This document shows, piece after piece, positions 17,322 through 26,641 of a DNA stretch of 64,000 nucleotides. Position numbers and translations under genes: made by a program. This stretch comes from Bdellovibrio svalbardensis (lineage in GTDB: Bacteria > Bdellovibrionota > Bdellovibrionia > Bdellovibrionales > Bdellovibrionaceae). Each line of letters begins with the position of its first letter. Positions within the stretch are counted from its first letter, which is position 1. Location: the NCBI RefSeq assembly GCF_029531655.1, contig NZ_JANRMI010000001.1:496001-560000 (forward strand), written 5' to 3'. The notes below the pieces were generated by a model. It did not search any database, had not been told where the DNA came from, and saw only the letters and a program-made list of their open reading frames with translations.

Positions 17322-18874
17322 TTTCACGTTGGCTCACATATCTTAGTTTCGCGTGTTTTGGCCTACTTAGCCTGGTTGTTCTTCAGATGACGAAGAGGCC
17401 GCTTTGTATCGATTCCAAAGTTGTCGAAAGAATTGACAGGCTTGCTGGGAAAACCAGCGAGTCGATTTACCGTTGTGCTTTGAACAAAGATACCGGCTAC
17501 AGCGAGTATTTCGGTCTACAAAGTCGTGACTTGGGTTCGCGCATTCAACAGACCGAGAAGGTCCTGGAGAGCTTGGAGCCTTTCTATAAAAAGATCCAAG
17601 TGACCATCATGGAGGATCATCCATATCTCTATCGTATTCAAGGGCATCAGCTCTTCATCGGCAGCAAACTTCTGGAGGCTCCTGGGCACCTCGAGAAGGG
17701 GTTGGCCAAAATCTGGTACCGTGAACGCAATGAGACTCTTTTCGCGCAGCAAAGCCTCATGGAAGAAGTCGTGACCGACTTCTTGGTTTATCTGCAATCA
17801 GGCGACTTGGATATCGGTGATCCAAATACTCATTTGGCCACGGCTCTTCGTAAGGTCAAATGGCCTTATATATTAAAGTCAGTCGCCGCCTATTGTGATT
17901 CTTCATGGAAGCAATCCGAGCACTTCGCGATCTGTCAGAATCGCACAGATGCCGAGAATGTGTTGAAAGATCAAGTCACCGAGATGAGTCTTCGTCCTTT
18001 GTTGGTGTCGAGCTGGGTGCGCTCTTACAAGCAGTTGAGCATGAAGGACCGCTTTGATTTTGTGAACAACCTCACGCAGTTCTTGCGTTCGGATCACAGC
18101 CTTCATTTGCCAATGGTGAGTGAAACTTTAGGGGTTGTGCCTGCGACGACCTTGGTAAAGGCTGCTGAAGCCATTAAGAATGTAAATCTGTTTGTCTCCA
18201 GCTCTACAGTTGCCAAGGAATCAAATGCGCATCGCAGTTTCGTCGCGAATTTAACAAATGAGCTTCGCACCAGCGGGTTCCAAGACGCTTTCGCGGAAGC
18301 GGCCTTTGACGTCTTATTTGTAAGCCAAGTTCCTTTAACAGATTCTTCAAAAGTCTTCCAAGATTTCGAGAAGATCGCCAAGAACCAACCGAAGTTGCAG
18401 ATGGCATTGAGAGACGGCCAAAACTTGTGGATGCTTCCATCTCGGTATCCGATTCCAGTAGCTTCTTTCGGTCAGATCAAAGCAAACCGTACGATTGTTG
18501 AAAAGTGCGGCGGTTATAATTTTAGCTATGTGATGGACTATGCTGATGTTACTGAAAAGCTTTTAGTTGTGGATCGCTGTGACCTTAAGAAACAAGTGCA
18601 GTATGAGAAGTTTCTGGCTGAAGGCGCAGAAGGATTTGCCATTCAAAATAAAGGCCTGTCCTTTGTTCAATTCCATTTGCCGTCATTGTTGATGAAAAGA
18701 ACAGAGCTTGAGCAGGTTGCCAATGTCTTTGAATTCATCCAAAAGAGGGATCTTGAAAGTCCCTCATTCAAAAGTTTGGGATGGCGTGAAGTTCGCTGGA
18801 GCCAACAAGCCAATGCTTATCAACCAAAAGCCTTTGTCGACGCCATTGAGTGGTTTCGAGTTCCCACCCTCTAA
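17318..18874 (+). CDS. Membrane-anchored or secreted protein of unknown function
   Basis: 518 residues with one hydrophobic segment at about 5-24 followed by a large soluble part, so the bulk is probably periplasmic. Its ATG overlaps the stop of the ABC-F gene, implying translational coupling. I see no HExxH or other catalytic motif. The segment around 145-165 contains [10 protein letters not shown], superficially protease-like, but without a metal site. Coupling of a periplasmic protein to a ribosomal ABC-F is unexpected. Confidence 0.75.
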   Translation: MISRWLTYLSFACFGLLSLVVLQMTKRPLCIDSKVVERIDRLAGKTSESIYRCALNKDTGYSEYFGLQSRDLGSRIQQTEKVLESLEPFYKKIQVTIMEDHPYLYRIQGHQLFIGSKLLEAPGHLEKGLAKIWYRERNETLFAQQSLMEEVVTDFLVYLQSGDLDIGDPNTHLATALRKVKWPYILKSVAAYCDSSWKQSEHFAICQNRTDAENVLKDQVTEMSLRPLLVSSWVRSYKQLSMKDRFDFVNNLTQFLRSDHSLHLPMVSETLGVVPATTLVKAAEAIKNVNLFVSSSTVAKESNAHRSFVANLTNELRTSGFQDAFAEAAFDVLFVSQVPLTDSSKVFQDFEKIAKNQPKLQMALRDGQNLWMLPSRYPIPVASFGQIKANRTIVEKCGGYNFSYVMDYADVTEKLLVVDRCDLKKQVQYEKFLAEGAEGFAIQNKGLSFVQFHLPSLLMKRTELEQVANVFEFIQKRDLESPSFKSLGWREVRWSQQANAYQPKAFVDAIEWFRVPTL

Positions 18875-18878
18875 ATTA

Positions 18879-19700
18879 TTACTCTTCTAGTGAGGGCAGT
18901 TCGGCGCGGAAATTCGAAATTTCTGCCGCGAGCTGATCTTGCTGTTTGCGAAGGGCTTCGACCTCGCGATTTTTTGAATTCACAGTATTCTGTTTGATGC
19001 TGATGTCCCCGGACAAAGCATTGATCTGGCCATCAATATATCCTGCTTGAGTGGGGTTTTGTGCGCTCAAGGCGTTGCTTCTTTGCATCTCAAGGAAATT
19101 GCGTCGTCCTTGCAGATTGTTGAGTTCTGCATACACATTGTTGAGCTCAGATTGCTTGGTCAAAAGTGTGAAATTGATTTGTTGGCGCTGATTTTCCTTA
19201 TCGAGAATTTGCGCGTCAACGAAGCGTTTCCGCCCACGGCGATATCCAGGAAGAAAATCTTTTTCTAAATTTGCCGGGCAAACATTTTGGTACTTCTTGC
19301 CGGAGGCACCTGCCGCCACTGAGTTGGCCTTAGAACAGTAATCACGGATTCCTTGTGAATGCTGCGCCAGAATGCTGTTGATTGACGGACCTTCGCAAAG
19401 GCCGCGATAGAACAGATCGCCCGATTTACCGATTTGATAAGCCTTCTGGGGAGTGCAGTATTGCTCCATGCCTGCTTTAAAGCCCTGATCGAGTTGGGTT
19501 TCATTGATGTTCGCTTCAGCCTTGCGACATTCTTGCAAAGTCTTATCAGCATTCAGCCACTCACCACGTAGAGCCACTTTCTGACCATGGTCGAACCAAT
19601 TTATATTTTCACATTCTTGTCTTTTGAAGTAGCTCGAGCAGCCAAGAAGATTGATTGAACAAATGAGAGCGAAAGTGGAAAGCGCCAGATGTCGTTTCAT
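18879..19700 (-). CDS. DUF2799-like lipoprotein with C-terminal coiled coil
   Basis: 273 residues. A lipoprotein signal ends in L-L-G-C with the lipidated Cys at about 21. The mature region has repeated segments with W-F-D-H-G, Y-C-T-P-Q and F-Y-R-G-L-C-E-G motifs, the D-G-x-x-G-x-x-x-x-x-Y-C pattern of DUF2799. Residues from about 165 to the end are a long Gln/Asn/Glu-rich heptad region, a likely coiled coil. The ATG at 19700 follows AAGGAT, and the gene overlaps or abuts the upstream ABC-F gene. Function unknown; envelope location is likely. Confidence 0.82.
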   Translation of the reverse strand: MKRHLALSTFALICSINLLGCSSYFKRQECENINWFDHGQKVALRGEWLNADKTLQECRKAEANINETQLDQGFKAGMEQYCTPQKAYQIGKSGDLFYRGLCEGPSINSILAQHSQGIRDYCSKANSVAAGASGKKYQNVCPANLEKDFLPGYRRGRKRFVDAQILDKENQRQQINFTLLTKQSELNNVYAELNNLQGRRNFLEMQRSNALSAQNPTQAGYIDGQINALSGDISIKQNTVNSKNREVEALRKQQDQLAAEISNFRAELPSLEE

Positions 19701-19713
19701 TTTAGGATGATCC

Positions 19714-21546
19714 TTATCCAATAAGCTGTTTCAACTCTGTTTCTTGAGAGTGCTGGTCTTCCATGGCTTGCAGCATGGTCAACTCCAATTCCTCAATGTG
19801 CGCGCTGGTCTCGTGCAGATCCTTTGCCAAAGAAGCGGCATTGCTGCCTCCACCTGTCGCCAGAGATTCATTTAAAGCGTCTCTTTTTTTGCTCAATTCG
19901 GCAATCTTCTTATCGCAGTCCTCAATCAGCTTCTGCGCTTTTTTTATGAGACCTTCAAGGCGTTTGCGCTCTTCCTTGTAGTTGAACTTTGAGGAATCTG
20001 TGGCAGAGCTGACCGTCGAAGTCGTTTTGGCTTCTGGAAGGTCTAAGTTTCTTTCCGCAAGGAAGCCTTTTTGCAAACTCCAGACATATTCATCATAAGT
20101 GCCAGGGTAAAGAGTGAGCAATCCATGATTCACTTCCAGAATTTTATTCGCGACACGACCGATGAAGCCGCGGTCATGGCTGACCGTGATGATGGTGCCT
20201 TCATATCTTTCAAGCGCCGTCGTAAGAGCTTCGACAGTGTCAAAGTCCAAGTGATTCGTCGGTTCATCCAGCAACAACAGTGGAGATTTTTGCAAAAGTA
20301 TTTGCCCTAAAGCCACGCGGGACTTTTCGCCACCCGAAAGAATTTTTACTTTTTTGTAAACAGCATCGCCACTAAAGAGCAAGCTTCCGGCGATATTCAA
20401 AACTTCTTGCTGAGTCACTTCTTTGTGGGCTGCGGAGGCCATCGCTTCCAGAACTGTGTGCTCTGGATTCAAAGCTTCTGGAGTGTGTTGCGCAAAGTAA
20501 GACAGACTGACTTGGTGACCCCATTTGATGGCACCACTCAATAAAGGAATTTGCTGACCCAAAGATTTTAGCAAAGTCGATTTCCCGGCTCCGTTAAGAC
20601 CCACAATGCCCAGGTGATTGCCACGTTCCAAGCGGAGGTTCACGTTCTTTAGAATAACTTTGTCGCCATATCCGCATTCACCATTCTCAAGTTCAAGAAT
20701 CATTTTGCCGGTAGGGCTTGCTGGCGGAATTTGAATGTGCGAATGAGTGGGCGCGGCCTTCAGTTCGATCATCTCCATCTTCTCGAGAGCTTTCAGGCGA
20801 CTTTGCGCCTGGCGGGCCTTTGTGGCTTTCGCACCAAATCTGGTGACGAAGTCCATGATGGATTTCTTCTTGGCCTGTTGGCTAAGAGCCTGCTTTTGCA
20901 AGAGTTCTGCAAGCATGGCTTTTTGTTCGAAGTAGTCATCGAGATTACCTGCGAACTTTACAATGTCACCGGCTTCCACTTCCAAAATATGATCGGTCAC
21001 GCGACGAAGGAATTCGCGGTCGTGCGAGATCAGCAGGAAGGCGCCTTTAAATTCCTGAAGAAAGCTTTCCAGAACCAGCAAAGTTTCCAAATCCAGAAAG
21101 TTCGTTGGCTCATCCAGCAGAAGCAGGTTGGGCTCTTGGCCGATCAGGAACAATAGCTTTACGCGCATGCGGTAACCACCGCTGAGCTGTTTTAAATGAG
21201 ATTGGAAGTGCTGTTCTGTCAGACCTAGCTTTAAACCGAACTGTTTGAGCTCCCACAAAGGTTTGATGCAGTTCTTTGCCAGGTACTCTTCGACCTTTTC
21301 GTCGACATTCCAGTCAGACTCTTGTTCCAGGTAGCCAAGGCGGAGCTGTTGAGATTTTGTGACGAGGCCCTGATCAAGATGTTCCTGATCAACAAGAATT
21401 TTGAACATAGTCGTCTTGCCGGCGCCATTTGGTCCGATAACACCGACATGCTCGCCTTCATTGATGGCGAAGGTGGCGTCTTCAAATAATACTCTTGAGC
21501 CAAAGCCTTTGTGGCCGCCTTGGACTTGTAACAGCGTGATTCCCAT
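19714..21546 (-). CDS. ABC-F family ATPase (Uup-like) with C-terminal coiled coil
   Basis: 610 residues with two ABC domains: Walker A G-P-N-G-A-G-K-T-T at 38-46, Walker B L-L-L-L-D-E-P-T-N-F-L-D, and in the second half G-L-N-G-A-G-K-S-T with L-L-L-L-D-E-P-T-N-H-L-D. The last 100 residues, rich in K-E-E-R-K-R-L-E and charged heptads, form the C-terminal coiled coil characteristic of Uup-type members that bind DNA or ribosomes. No transmembrane helices. It is a paralogue of the ABC-F at 15771, which lacks this tail. Confidence 0.9.
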   Translation of the reverse strand: MGITLLQVQGGHKGFGSRVLFEDATFAINEGEHVGVIGPNGAGKTTMFKILVDQEHLDQGLVTKSQQLRLGYLEQESDWNVDEKVEEYLAKNCIKPLWELKQFGLKLGLTEQHFQSHLKQLSGGYRMRVKLLFLIGQEPNLLLLDEPTNFLDLETLLVLESFLQEFKGAFLLISHDREFLRRVTDHILEVEAGDIVKFAGNLDDYFEQKAMLAELLQKQALSQQAKKKSIMDFVTRFGAKATKARQAQSRLKALEKMEMIELKAAPTHSHIQIPPASPTGKMILELENGECGYGDKVILKNVNLRLERGNHLGIVGLNGAGKSTLLKSLGQQIPLLSGAIKWGHQVSLSYFAQHTPEALNPEHTVLEAMASAAHKEVTQQEVLNIAGSLLFSGDAVYKKVKILSGGEKSRVALGQILLQKSPLLLLDEPTNHLDFDTVEALTTALERYEGTIITVSHDRGFIGRVANKILEVNHGLLTLYPGTYDEYVWSLQKGFLAERNLDLPEAKTTSTVSSATDSSKFNYKEERKRLEGLIKKAQKLIEDCDKKIAELSKKRDALNESLATGGGSNAASLAKDLHETSAHIEELELTMLQAMEDQHSQETELKQLIG

Positions 21547-21627
21547 AGCAAGAGCACTTTCCTCGAGATCGTTCAGTTGGTCAATCTTTTAGGGGGTGCT
21601 GTCTTGAACCGAGGCTTGAATCTAAGA

Positions 21628-21659
21628 AGAGAGGCATAAGGAATGCCTCTCTGTTTTTT
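21628..21659 (+). terminator. Rho-independent terminator on the plus strand without an annotated gene
   Basis: Perfect ten-base stem AGAGAGGCAT/ATGCCTCTCT around AAGGA, followed by G and six Ts on the plus strand. Both flanking genes are on the minus strand and the minus-strand side lacks a T-run, so it would end a plus-strand transcript that is not otherwise visible. Confidence 0.7.
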
Positions 21660-21765
21660 GGATTGAAGAAACGATGCGACACCGGCGCCGGAAGTAGATT
21701 TCAAATATTGCCTGTGTAGGCGGGATGAATTGTCCCTCTGTCCTTAGTGCGGTGAAGGCAGACGT

Positions 21766-22140
21766 TTATTTATTGTTTTTTCTGCTCTCTGCGCGTTTTT
21801 CTTTTATACGATTTTTGTCATTAACAAACACGACAGTCGGTTTGTGTTTTTGTGCTTCTTCGAAGCTCAATCCGCAATAAGAGCAGATGATCACAAGATC
21901 GCCCTTTTGTACATGGCGAGCCGCCGCTCCGTTGAGGCAGATTTCGCCTTTATTGCCTTTGATCACGTAAGTAGAGAAGCGTGCGCCGTTGTTGCAGTTG
22001 TAGATATCAACACGCTCGTTGATCAAAAGACCTGAAGCCTTGATCAGATCCGGGCAAACGCTCACCGAGCCTTCGTAGTTTAGATCAGCACCCGTTACGG
22101 TCGCGCGATGAATTTTTGTTCTAAGCATTGAGACATTCAT
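21766..22140 (-). CDS. panD: Aspartate 1-decarboxylase
   Basis: 124 residues, pyruvoyl enzyme making beta-alanine from aspartate for pantothenate synthesis. The self-cleavage site is the G24-S25 bond in Y-E-G-S-V-S, which creates the pyruvoyl group. K-I-H-R-A-T-V-T and N-G-A-A-A-R are other conserved segments. The ATG at 22140 follows GAGGTAAT. The tail of about 12 residues is Lys/Arg-rich. Last gene of the CoA operon, 34 bases after coaX. Confidence 0.95.
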   Translation of the reverse strand: MNVSMLRTKIHRATVTGADLNYEGSVSVCPDLIKASGLLINERVDIYNCNNGARFSTYVIKGNKGEICLNGAAARHVQKGDLVIICSYCGLSFEEAQKHKPTVVFVNDKNRIKEKRAESRKNNK

Positions 22141-22174
22141 AATATTACCTCTAAGCGCTTTGCTGCTTAAGCAA

Positions 22175-22945
22175 TTAGTTGTTAAGTTGAAGGGCAATCA
22201 ACATACCTTTTAGGACCAAGTCCGGGATGATCACATCAAAAACTTTTTCTTTTTCAAATAGGGACGAGAAACCGCCCGTGCCGATGACAAAAGGCTTTTC
22301 CCCGTGGAAGCACTCTTTGGTCATGCGTTCGATGATTTCCTTCATCGCGCCGACATGGCTGTAATACAAGCCCGATTGAATGCTTTCAATTGTCGAGCGG
22401 CCCAGGGCCTCGTGCATAGCAACGATTTCCACTGAAGGAAGTTTCGCTGTTTTGCTTTCCAAGGCCTCCATGCACAAACGAAGACCCGCAACGATGGAAC
22501 CGCCAAGATAGTCTTTCTCTTTAGTCAATGCGCAGAAGGTTGTCGCCGTGCCGAGATCCACAATCACTACGTTCTGATTTGGATAAAGGTGAGTGGCTGC
22601 AATGGAGTTGGCAATACGATCCGCGCCCACTTCCAAAGGGTTGCGGTACTTGACCTTCAAACCTGTTTTCACACCGGCTTGCAAGATGAATGGATTGATA
22701 TTGAAGTACTTCATGCAGGCGCCACGAAGAGAGTAAATAACTTCTGGAACAACACTGCAGATGGCGATCTGGCGAATCTTCGTGGGGTCGTAGCCGTTCT
22801 CGCGAATGGCTGTTCTTAAGAAAATACCAGTCTCGTCTGAAGAGGCGCCGCTCTTTGAGTTTTTACGAAATGACAGGACCATTTTGTCTTTATCAAAAAG
22901 TCCTCCGAAAATTTGTGTGTTGCCAACATCCAGGCACAAAATCAT
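22175..22945 (-). CDS. coaX: Type III pantothenate kinase
   Basis: 256 residues of the ASKHA fold. The phosphate loop D-V-G-N-T lies at 6-10, G-A-D-R near 107-110 and V-D-L-G-T-A-T-T near 128-135. Type III kinases phosphorylate pantothenate, need a monovalent cation and are not feedback-inhibited by CoA. It lies 24 bases after coaBC within the pantothenate operon. No other pantothenate kinase is seen in the window. Confidence 0.95.
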   Translation of the reverse strand: MILCLDVGNTQIFGGLFDKDKMVLSFRKNSKSGASSDETGIFLRTAIRENGYDPTKIRQIAICSVVPEVIYSLRGACMKYFNINPFILQAGVKTGLKVKYRNPLEVGADRIANSIAATHLYPNQNVVIVDLGTATTFCALTKEKDYLGGSIVAGLRLCMEALESKTAKLPSVEIVAMHEALGRSTIESIQSGLYYSHVGAMKEIIERMTKECFHGEKPFVIGTGGFSSLFEKEKVFDVIIPDLVLKGMLIALQLNN

Positions 22946-22969
22946 AAGTTATCCTTAAGTTCTAAAAAA

Positions 22970-24259
22970 TCAAACTTGTGAATTGAGTTTGTCAAAGTCG
23001 TCTTTGGCGATGACTCGAACAAGCTCGCTCGTTAAGCGATCTAAACTTTCACAAGCCACAAAGCCTTCGTGGTTATATAAAGTGAATTTGTGGGTTCTAT
23101 TAACAATATCAATATCCGTCAAATCATTATGAACGACATAGTCCGCATGGGAGCCTTTAAATAGCTTTTCCACGGCGGCCCGTTTTTGTTCTTCATTGGC
23201 ATGACTGGTCAGCTTGAAAGCAATCACCTTGAGATCTTTATTTTTTGAATAGTCTTTCAGGCGATCGACAATTTTGTGATTTCGCTGCAAGTGAATCGTC
23301 ATCGTTTCAGAGTCAGAAGAAACTTTCTTCATTTCCAAAGGACGGTATTTTTGGCCATCAATTTCAATATCAGACACCGAATAGTCGCTGACGGCCGCCG
23401 CATGAATGACATGGCTAAAGCTTTCTGTCGAAAGATAGTGTTTTAGCTTTTCATCCAGGCTTGCAAAGCTGACAAAGACATCGCGATGGCTGATATGTTC
23501 AGCCTTAGGCGACGAGTGGGCTTGCAACAACGTCACATCAAAACCCATTTGAGTCAGATACTCTGCCAAGGCGATTCCGGTCCGCCCGGAGCTCAGATTT
23601 GAGATCACGCGAACAGTATCAATCGGTTCCTGCGTCCCGCCGGCAGTGACTAACACCTTAATTTTAGAAAGCGCTGGTGAGCGAGGGGCGACAGAAGCCG
23701 TTTCGGCTTCCGATACCTTAACCTTTAACTTTTCCAGGACAATTTTCAAAATTAAATCCGGCTCAAGCAGTTTGCCGTAGCCATCTTCACCACAAGCAAG
23801 AATTCCTGAAGCAGAGTCCAGCACCTCAATACCATAAGTCTTTAGGCTCTCCAGGGACTTTTGTGTCACGGGATGCATATACATGCTGGTATTCATCGCG
23901 GGAGCTATTAAGAATGGTTTTTTAAAGTCATGAGCCAGGAAAAGCGTCGAAAGAAGATCGTCGCCAATTCCTTGCGCCGCTTTGTTGATGAAGTTCGCCG
24001 TGGCAGGGGCTACCAGAATCAAATCCGCCCAACGCATAAGGTGAATATGATCCATGACATTGCCACTGGCATACATATCACTGACGACAGGCTTGCCCGT
24101 CAGTCCTTCAAGAGTCGCATTGCCGACGAACTTCAGGGCCGCAGGCGAAGCCACGACTTGAACCTCGCAGCCCGCTTGAACAAGACGAGAGATCACGTGA
24201 CAGGCTTTGTAACAGGCTATCGAGCCCGTCATCATAAAAAGAACTTTAGATTTGGACAT
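22970..24259 (-). CDS. coaBC: Bifunctional phosphopantothenoylcysteine synthetase/decarboxylase
   Basis: 429 residues. The N-terminal half (1-180) is CoaC: G-S-I-A-C-Y-K flavin site at 12-18, active-site His near 72-74, A-P-A-M-N-T-S-M at 119-126 and a conserved Cys near 156. The C-terminal half (200-429) is CoaB with V-T-A-G-G-T-Q-E-P-I-D at 204-214 and the N-L-S-S-G-R loop. It joins cysteine to phosphopantothenate and decarboxylates the product. The ATG overlaps the panC stop by 14 bases. Confidence 0.95.
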   Translation of the reverse strand: MSKSKVLFMMTGSIACYKACHVISRLVQAGCEVQVVASPAALKFVGNATLEGLTGKPVVSDMYASGNVMDHIHLMRWADLILVAPATANFINKAAQGIGDDLLSTLFLAHDFKKPFLIAPAMNTSMYMHPVTQKSLESLKTYGIEVLDSASGILACGEDGYGKLLEPDLILKIVLEKLKVKVSEAETASVAPRSPALSKIKVLVTAGGTQEPIDTVRVISNLSSGRTGIALAEYLTQMGFDVTLLQAHSSPKAEHISHRDVFVSFASLDEKLKHYLSTESFSHVIHAAAVSDYSVSDIEIDGQKYRPLEMKKVSSDSETMTIHLQRNHKIVDRLKDYSKNKDLKVIAFKLTSHANEEQKRAAVEKLFKGSHADYVVHNDLTDIDIVNRTHKFTLYNHEGFVACESLDRLTSELVRVIAKDDFDKLNSQV

Positions 24260-25004
24260 TGTCGATCAACCTTACTTCACCTAAAAATGCCGCCACATAA
24301 CGGCGGTTGTCGATGTCGGTGACATAGTCGACTTTGAAACCCTGCTGATTCAAACTGTTTGCAGCTTCCTCGGCAGATTTGCTTTCGCGGATAGCTTTAT
24401 AGATCGCAGGAGCTTTGGCGCGTTCTTCAGAATTCAGACGAGTATTGCGGGAACTTTTCGCAAGGCCGTCTTCTTCGCGCACGGTTGCAACGGGAACGAT
24501 TTCCAGATCCATAAAGAAGCTTTCAACCATGCCTTTGATCAAAGTCATTTGCTGAAAGTCTTTTTCGCCAAAGTACGCTTTGGTGGGAGCAACGATATTG
24601 AAAAGTTTCATAACCACGGACAGTACGCCATCAAAGTGGCCTGGGCGATGAGCTCCGTCCAAAAGCTTTGAATACTCGCCCTCTGTGACTTTGTAGCGAT
24701 AGTTATCAGGATACATTTCCGGATAGCGTGGATAGAAAATCGCGTCGACTTTATTTGTCTCGGCCATTTTCAAATCCTGATCCCAGGTCAGAGGATATTT
24801 CTCAAAGTCTTTAGGATCATTGAACTGAGTGGGATTAACGAAAATAGACAGAACCACCAAGTCATTTTCCTGGCGTGCACGCTTCAACAACTCTTCGTGG
24901 CCAGAGTGCAAAGCGCCCATCGTGGGTACAAATCCTACGGAGGAACCTTTTTGTTGCCGACGCCATTGCTTGAATTCCTGAGGAGAGCGCAGAACAACTG
25001 TCAT
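24246..25004 (-). CDS. panC: Pantoate-beta-alanine ligase
   Basis: 252 residues, slightly short for the family. P-T-M-G-A-L-H-S-G-H at 27-36 is the nucleotidyl-transferase H-x-G-H site; K-S-S-R-N-T-R near 185 is the family's second signature. It forms pantothenate from pantoate and beta-alanine with ATP. The ATG overlaps the panB stop by four bases. The C-terminal domain is compact. Confidence 0.95.
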   Translation of the reverse strand: MTVVLRSPQEFKQWRRQQKGSSVGFVPTMGALHSGHEELLKRARQENDLVVLSIFVNPTQFNDPKDFEKYPLTWDQDLKMAETNKVDAIFYPRYPEMYPDNYRYKVTEGEYSKLLDGAHRPGHFDGVLSVVMKLFNIVAPTKAYFGEKDFQQMTLIKGMVESFFMDLEIVPVATVREEDGLAKSSRNTRLNSEERAKAPAIYKAIRESKSAEEAANSLNQQGFKVDYVTDIDNRRYVAAFLGEVRLIDNVQI

Positions 25005-25795
25005 GAGTAGCTCTCTTTCTCTGTGGGGAATTCGCTGTGGATAACCTCTTGATGATAGGTATTGAAAGCCTCTTTGAGGTTGTTAAAGCCGTCATAGTAA
25101 GTTTTCAAGAATTTCGGTTTGAACCCTTGATTCATGCCGAGCATATCTTGCAGAACCAGAACCTGTCCGTCAGTGGCAGGGCCCGCGCCGATGCCGATCG
25201 TTGGAATGTCCAAGGCCGCCGTGATTTCTTCTGCCAAATGCGAAGGAACACATTCAAGAACGATGCAGAAGGACCCGGCATCCTGCAGACGTAAAGCTTC
25301 TTCCTTGATGCGTGCTTGTGCTTTCTCATCGCGACCTTGAACTTTAAAGCCGCCAAGTTGATGCACGGATTGAGGAGTTAAACCCAAATGCCCCATCACT
25401 GGAACGCCAGAGCCGATCATGTGTTTGACCAGTTTGTAGTTTCCTTCTCCGCCTTCAAGTTTCACCGCGTGAGCACCGGCACGCATGATGACCTCTGCGG
25501 CTGTCATTGAGGCCGTAACACCTTTGCGATAGCTCATGAAAGGCATGTCACCGACGATGAATTTCTTATCGCCAGCGCCGCGTGCGACTGCACCAGTGTA
25601 AAGAGCCATAATATCAACAGTCGCGCTTAGAGTCGTTTGATGTCCCAGCATGGTGTTGGCGAGAGAATCTCCGACCAGAAGACAATCGACATCACTCTCG
25701 GCAAGAATCTTTGCGAATGTGTAGTCATAGCAAGTCACCATGGTGAATTTTTGCTTTTTAATTTTCTTTTCGTGGAAGTCGAGGATGGATTTCAT
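25001..25795 (-). CDS. panB: 3-methyl-2-oxobutanoate hydroxymethyltransferase
   Basis: 264 residues, TIM-barrel. V-T-C-Y-D-Y-T-F near 20, L-V-G-D-S-L near 40 (metal-binding Asp) and G-H-L-G-L-T-P-Q near 137 are the family signatures. It adds a hydroxymethyl group from methylene-tetrahydrofolate to 2-oxoisovalerate to make ketopantoate. Six bases separate it from the upstream reductase-like gene; it overlaps panC by four. Confidence 0.95.
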   Translation of the reverse strand: MKSILDFHEKKIKKQKFTMVTCYDYTFAKILAESDVDCLLVGDSLANTMLGHQTTLSATVDIMALYTGAVARGAGDKKFIVGDMPFMSYRKGVTASMTAAEVIMRAGAHAVKLEGGEGNYKLVKHMIGSGVPVMGHLGLTPQSVHQLGGFKVQGRDEKAQARIKEEALRLQDAGSFCIVLECVPSHLAEEITAALDIPTIGIGAGPATDGQVLVLQDMLGMNQGFKPKFLKTYYDGFNNLKEAFNTYHQEVIHSEFPTEKESYS

Positions 25796-25801
25796 AAGGC
25801 C

Positions 25802-26518
25802 TCACTTTCTGGGATATTCGGGCCAGTATGTTTTTAAAAACGCTTTGTAGATTTCTGCCGTCGAATCGGAATCCAGTGCCTGCAAATTTGCATTCACTGT
25901 TTCAATATCTTTTCTGACCAAGGGGCCTGTCAGAGCTTTGCCAGGCTCTGCGAAAGTGTTGCCAACCACCTTCTCAATATAAAGCTTTGCTGCTTCAGAG
26001 GGAATTTTCATCTCAGCAAAGCCTTCAAGCATCTTGGCAAGAAGCAAAGTCGTGAAGTTGCCACCGAGCACGCAATAGGCATGGTAAAGAGCTTTTTGTT
26101 CGGCAGGCAAAACACTCGAAGGATTTGTCAGGCCAGGCAGGGCTTCATTTAAAGAAGCACCCGTCATAGTGAAGTGGATCTTTTTATAGAATTCGAGATC
26201 ATACAGATCAGGACCAAACGTCATTAAGGGGTGGGCGGCAATCATAACATCAAAGTTATGCGCCCCTGAGAAGTGCACGACTGTTTTTTCAAGGCCCGCG
26301 AGGTGCAAGCGAAAGAAGCCTTCAATCGCGTTGTCACTGATTGCTAAGAGCACATGGCTGCTTTCATGAATCAATTTCTTTAACGCATGAGGGTCTTGAG
26401 AGCGATCCCAGCTTTTATGTTTTAAATTTAATAAATGGAAATAGTGACCGATATGTCGGGCGACGCGGCCAGAGCCAATAACTAAATAGCTTGTAGAAGA
26501 TAACTTATTCGTCGCCAT
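25802..26518 (-). CDS. panG: DUF2520 Rossmann protein, probable ketopantoate reductase (PanG type)
   Basis: 238 residues. An N-terminal Rossmann segment has L-V-I-G-S-G-R-V-A at 12-20; the following region with S-H-V-L-L-A-I-S-D-N-A-I and V-V-H-F-S-G-A-H matches Rossmann-like/DUF2520 proteins, and the C-terminal half is helical. Classical PanE is absent from the operon, and proteins of this type called PanG act as ketopantoate reductase in Francisella. Being first in an operon with every other pantothenate gene makes that role likely here. The function is inferred from family and context; no catalytic residues were assigned. Confidence 0.7.
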   Translation of the reverse strand: MATNKLSSTSYLVIGSGRVARHIGHYFHLLNLKHKSWDRSQDPHALKKLIHESSHVLLAISDNAIEGFFRLHLAGLEKTVVHFSGAHNFDVMIAAHPLMTFGPDLYDLEFYKKIHFTMTGASLNEALPGLTNPSSVLPAEQKALYHAYCVLGGNFTTLLLAKMLEGFAEMKIPSEAAKLYIEKVVGNTFAEPGKALTGPLVRKDIETVNANLQALDSDSTAEIYKAFLKTYWPEYPRK

Positions 26519-26641
26519 ATATTTTTCGGTACCTGTCTGTTTCTAGATCAAGTCCTCTGTAATGCTCGGAATCTAGCACAATTTTAACAGATTACAATGA
26601 CTCTTGCCATGATGGGTCAGGGGTGGTAGGTCGATAGTCCT

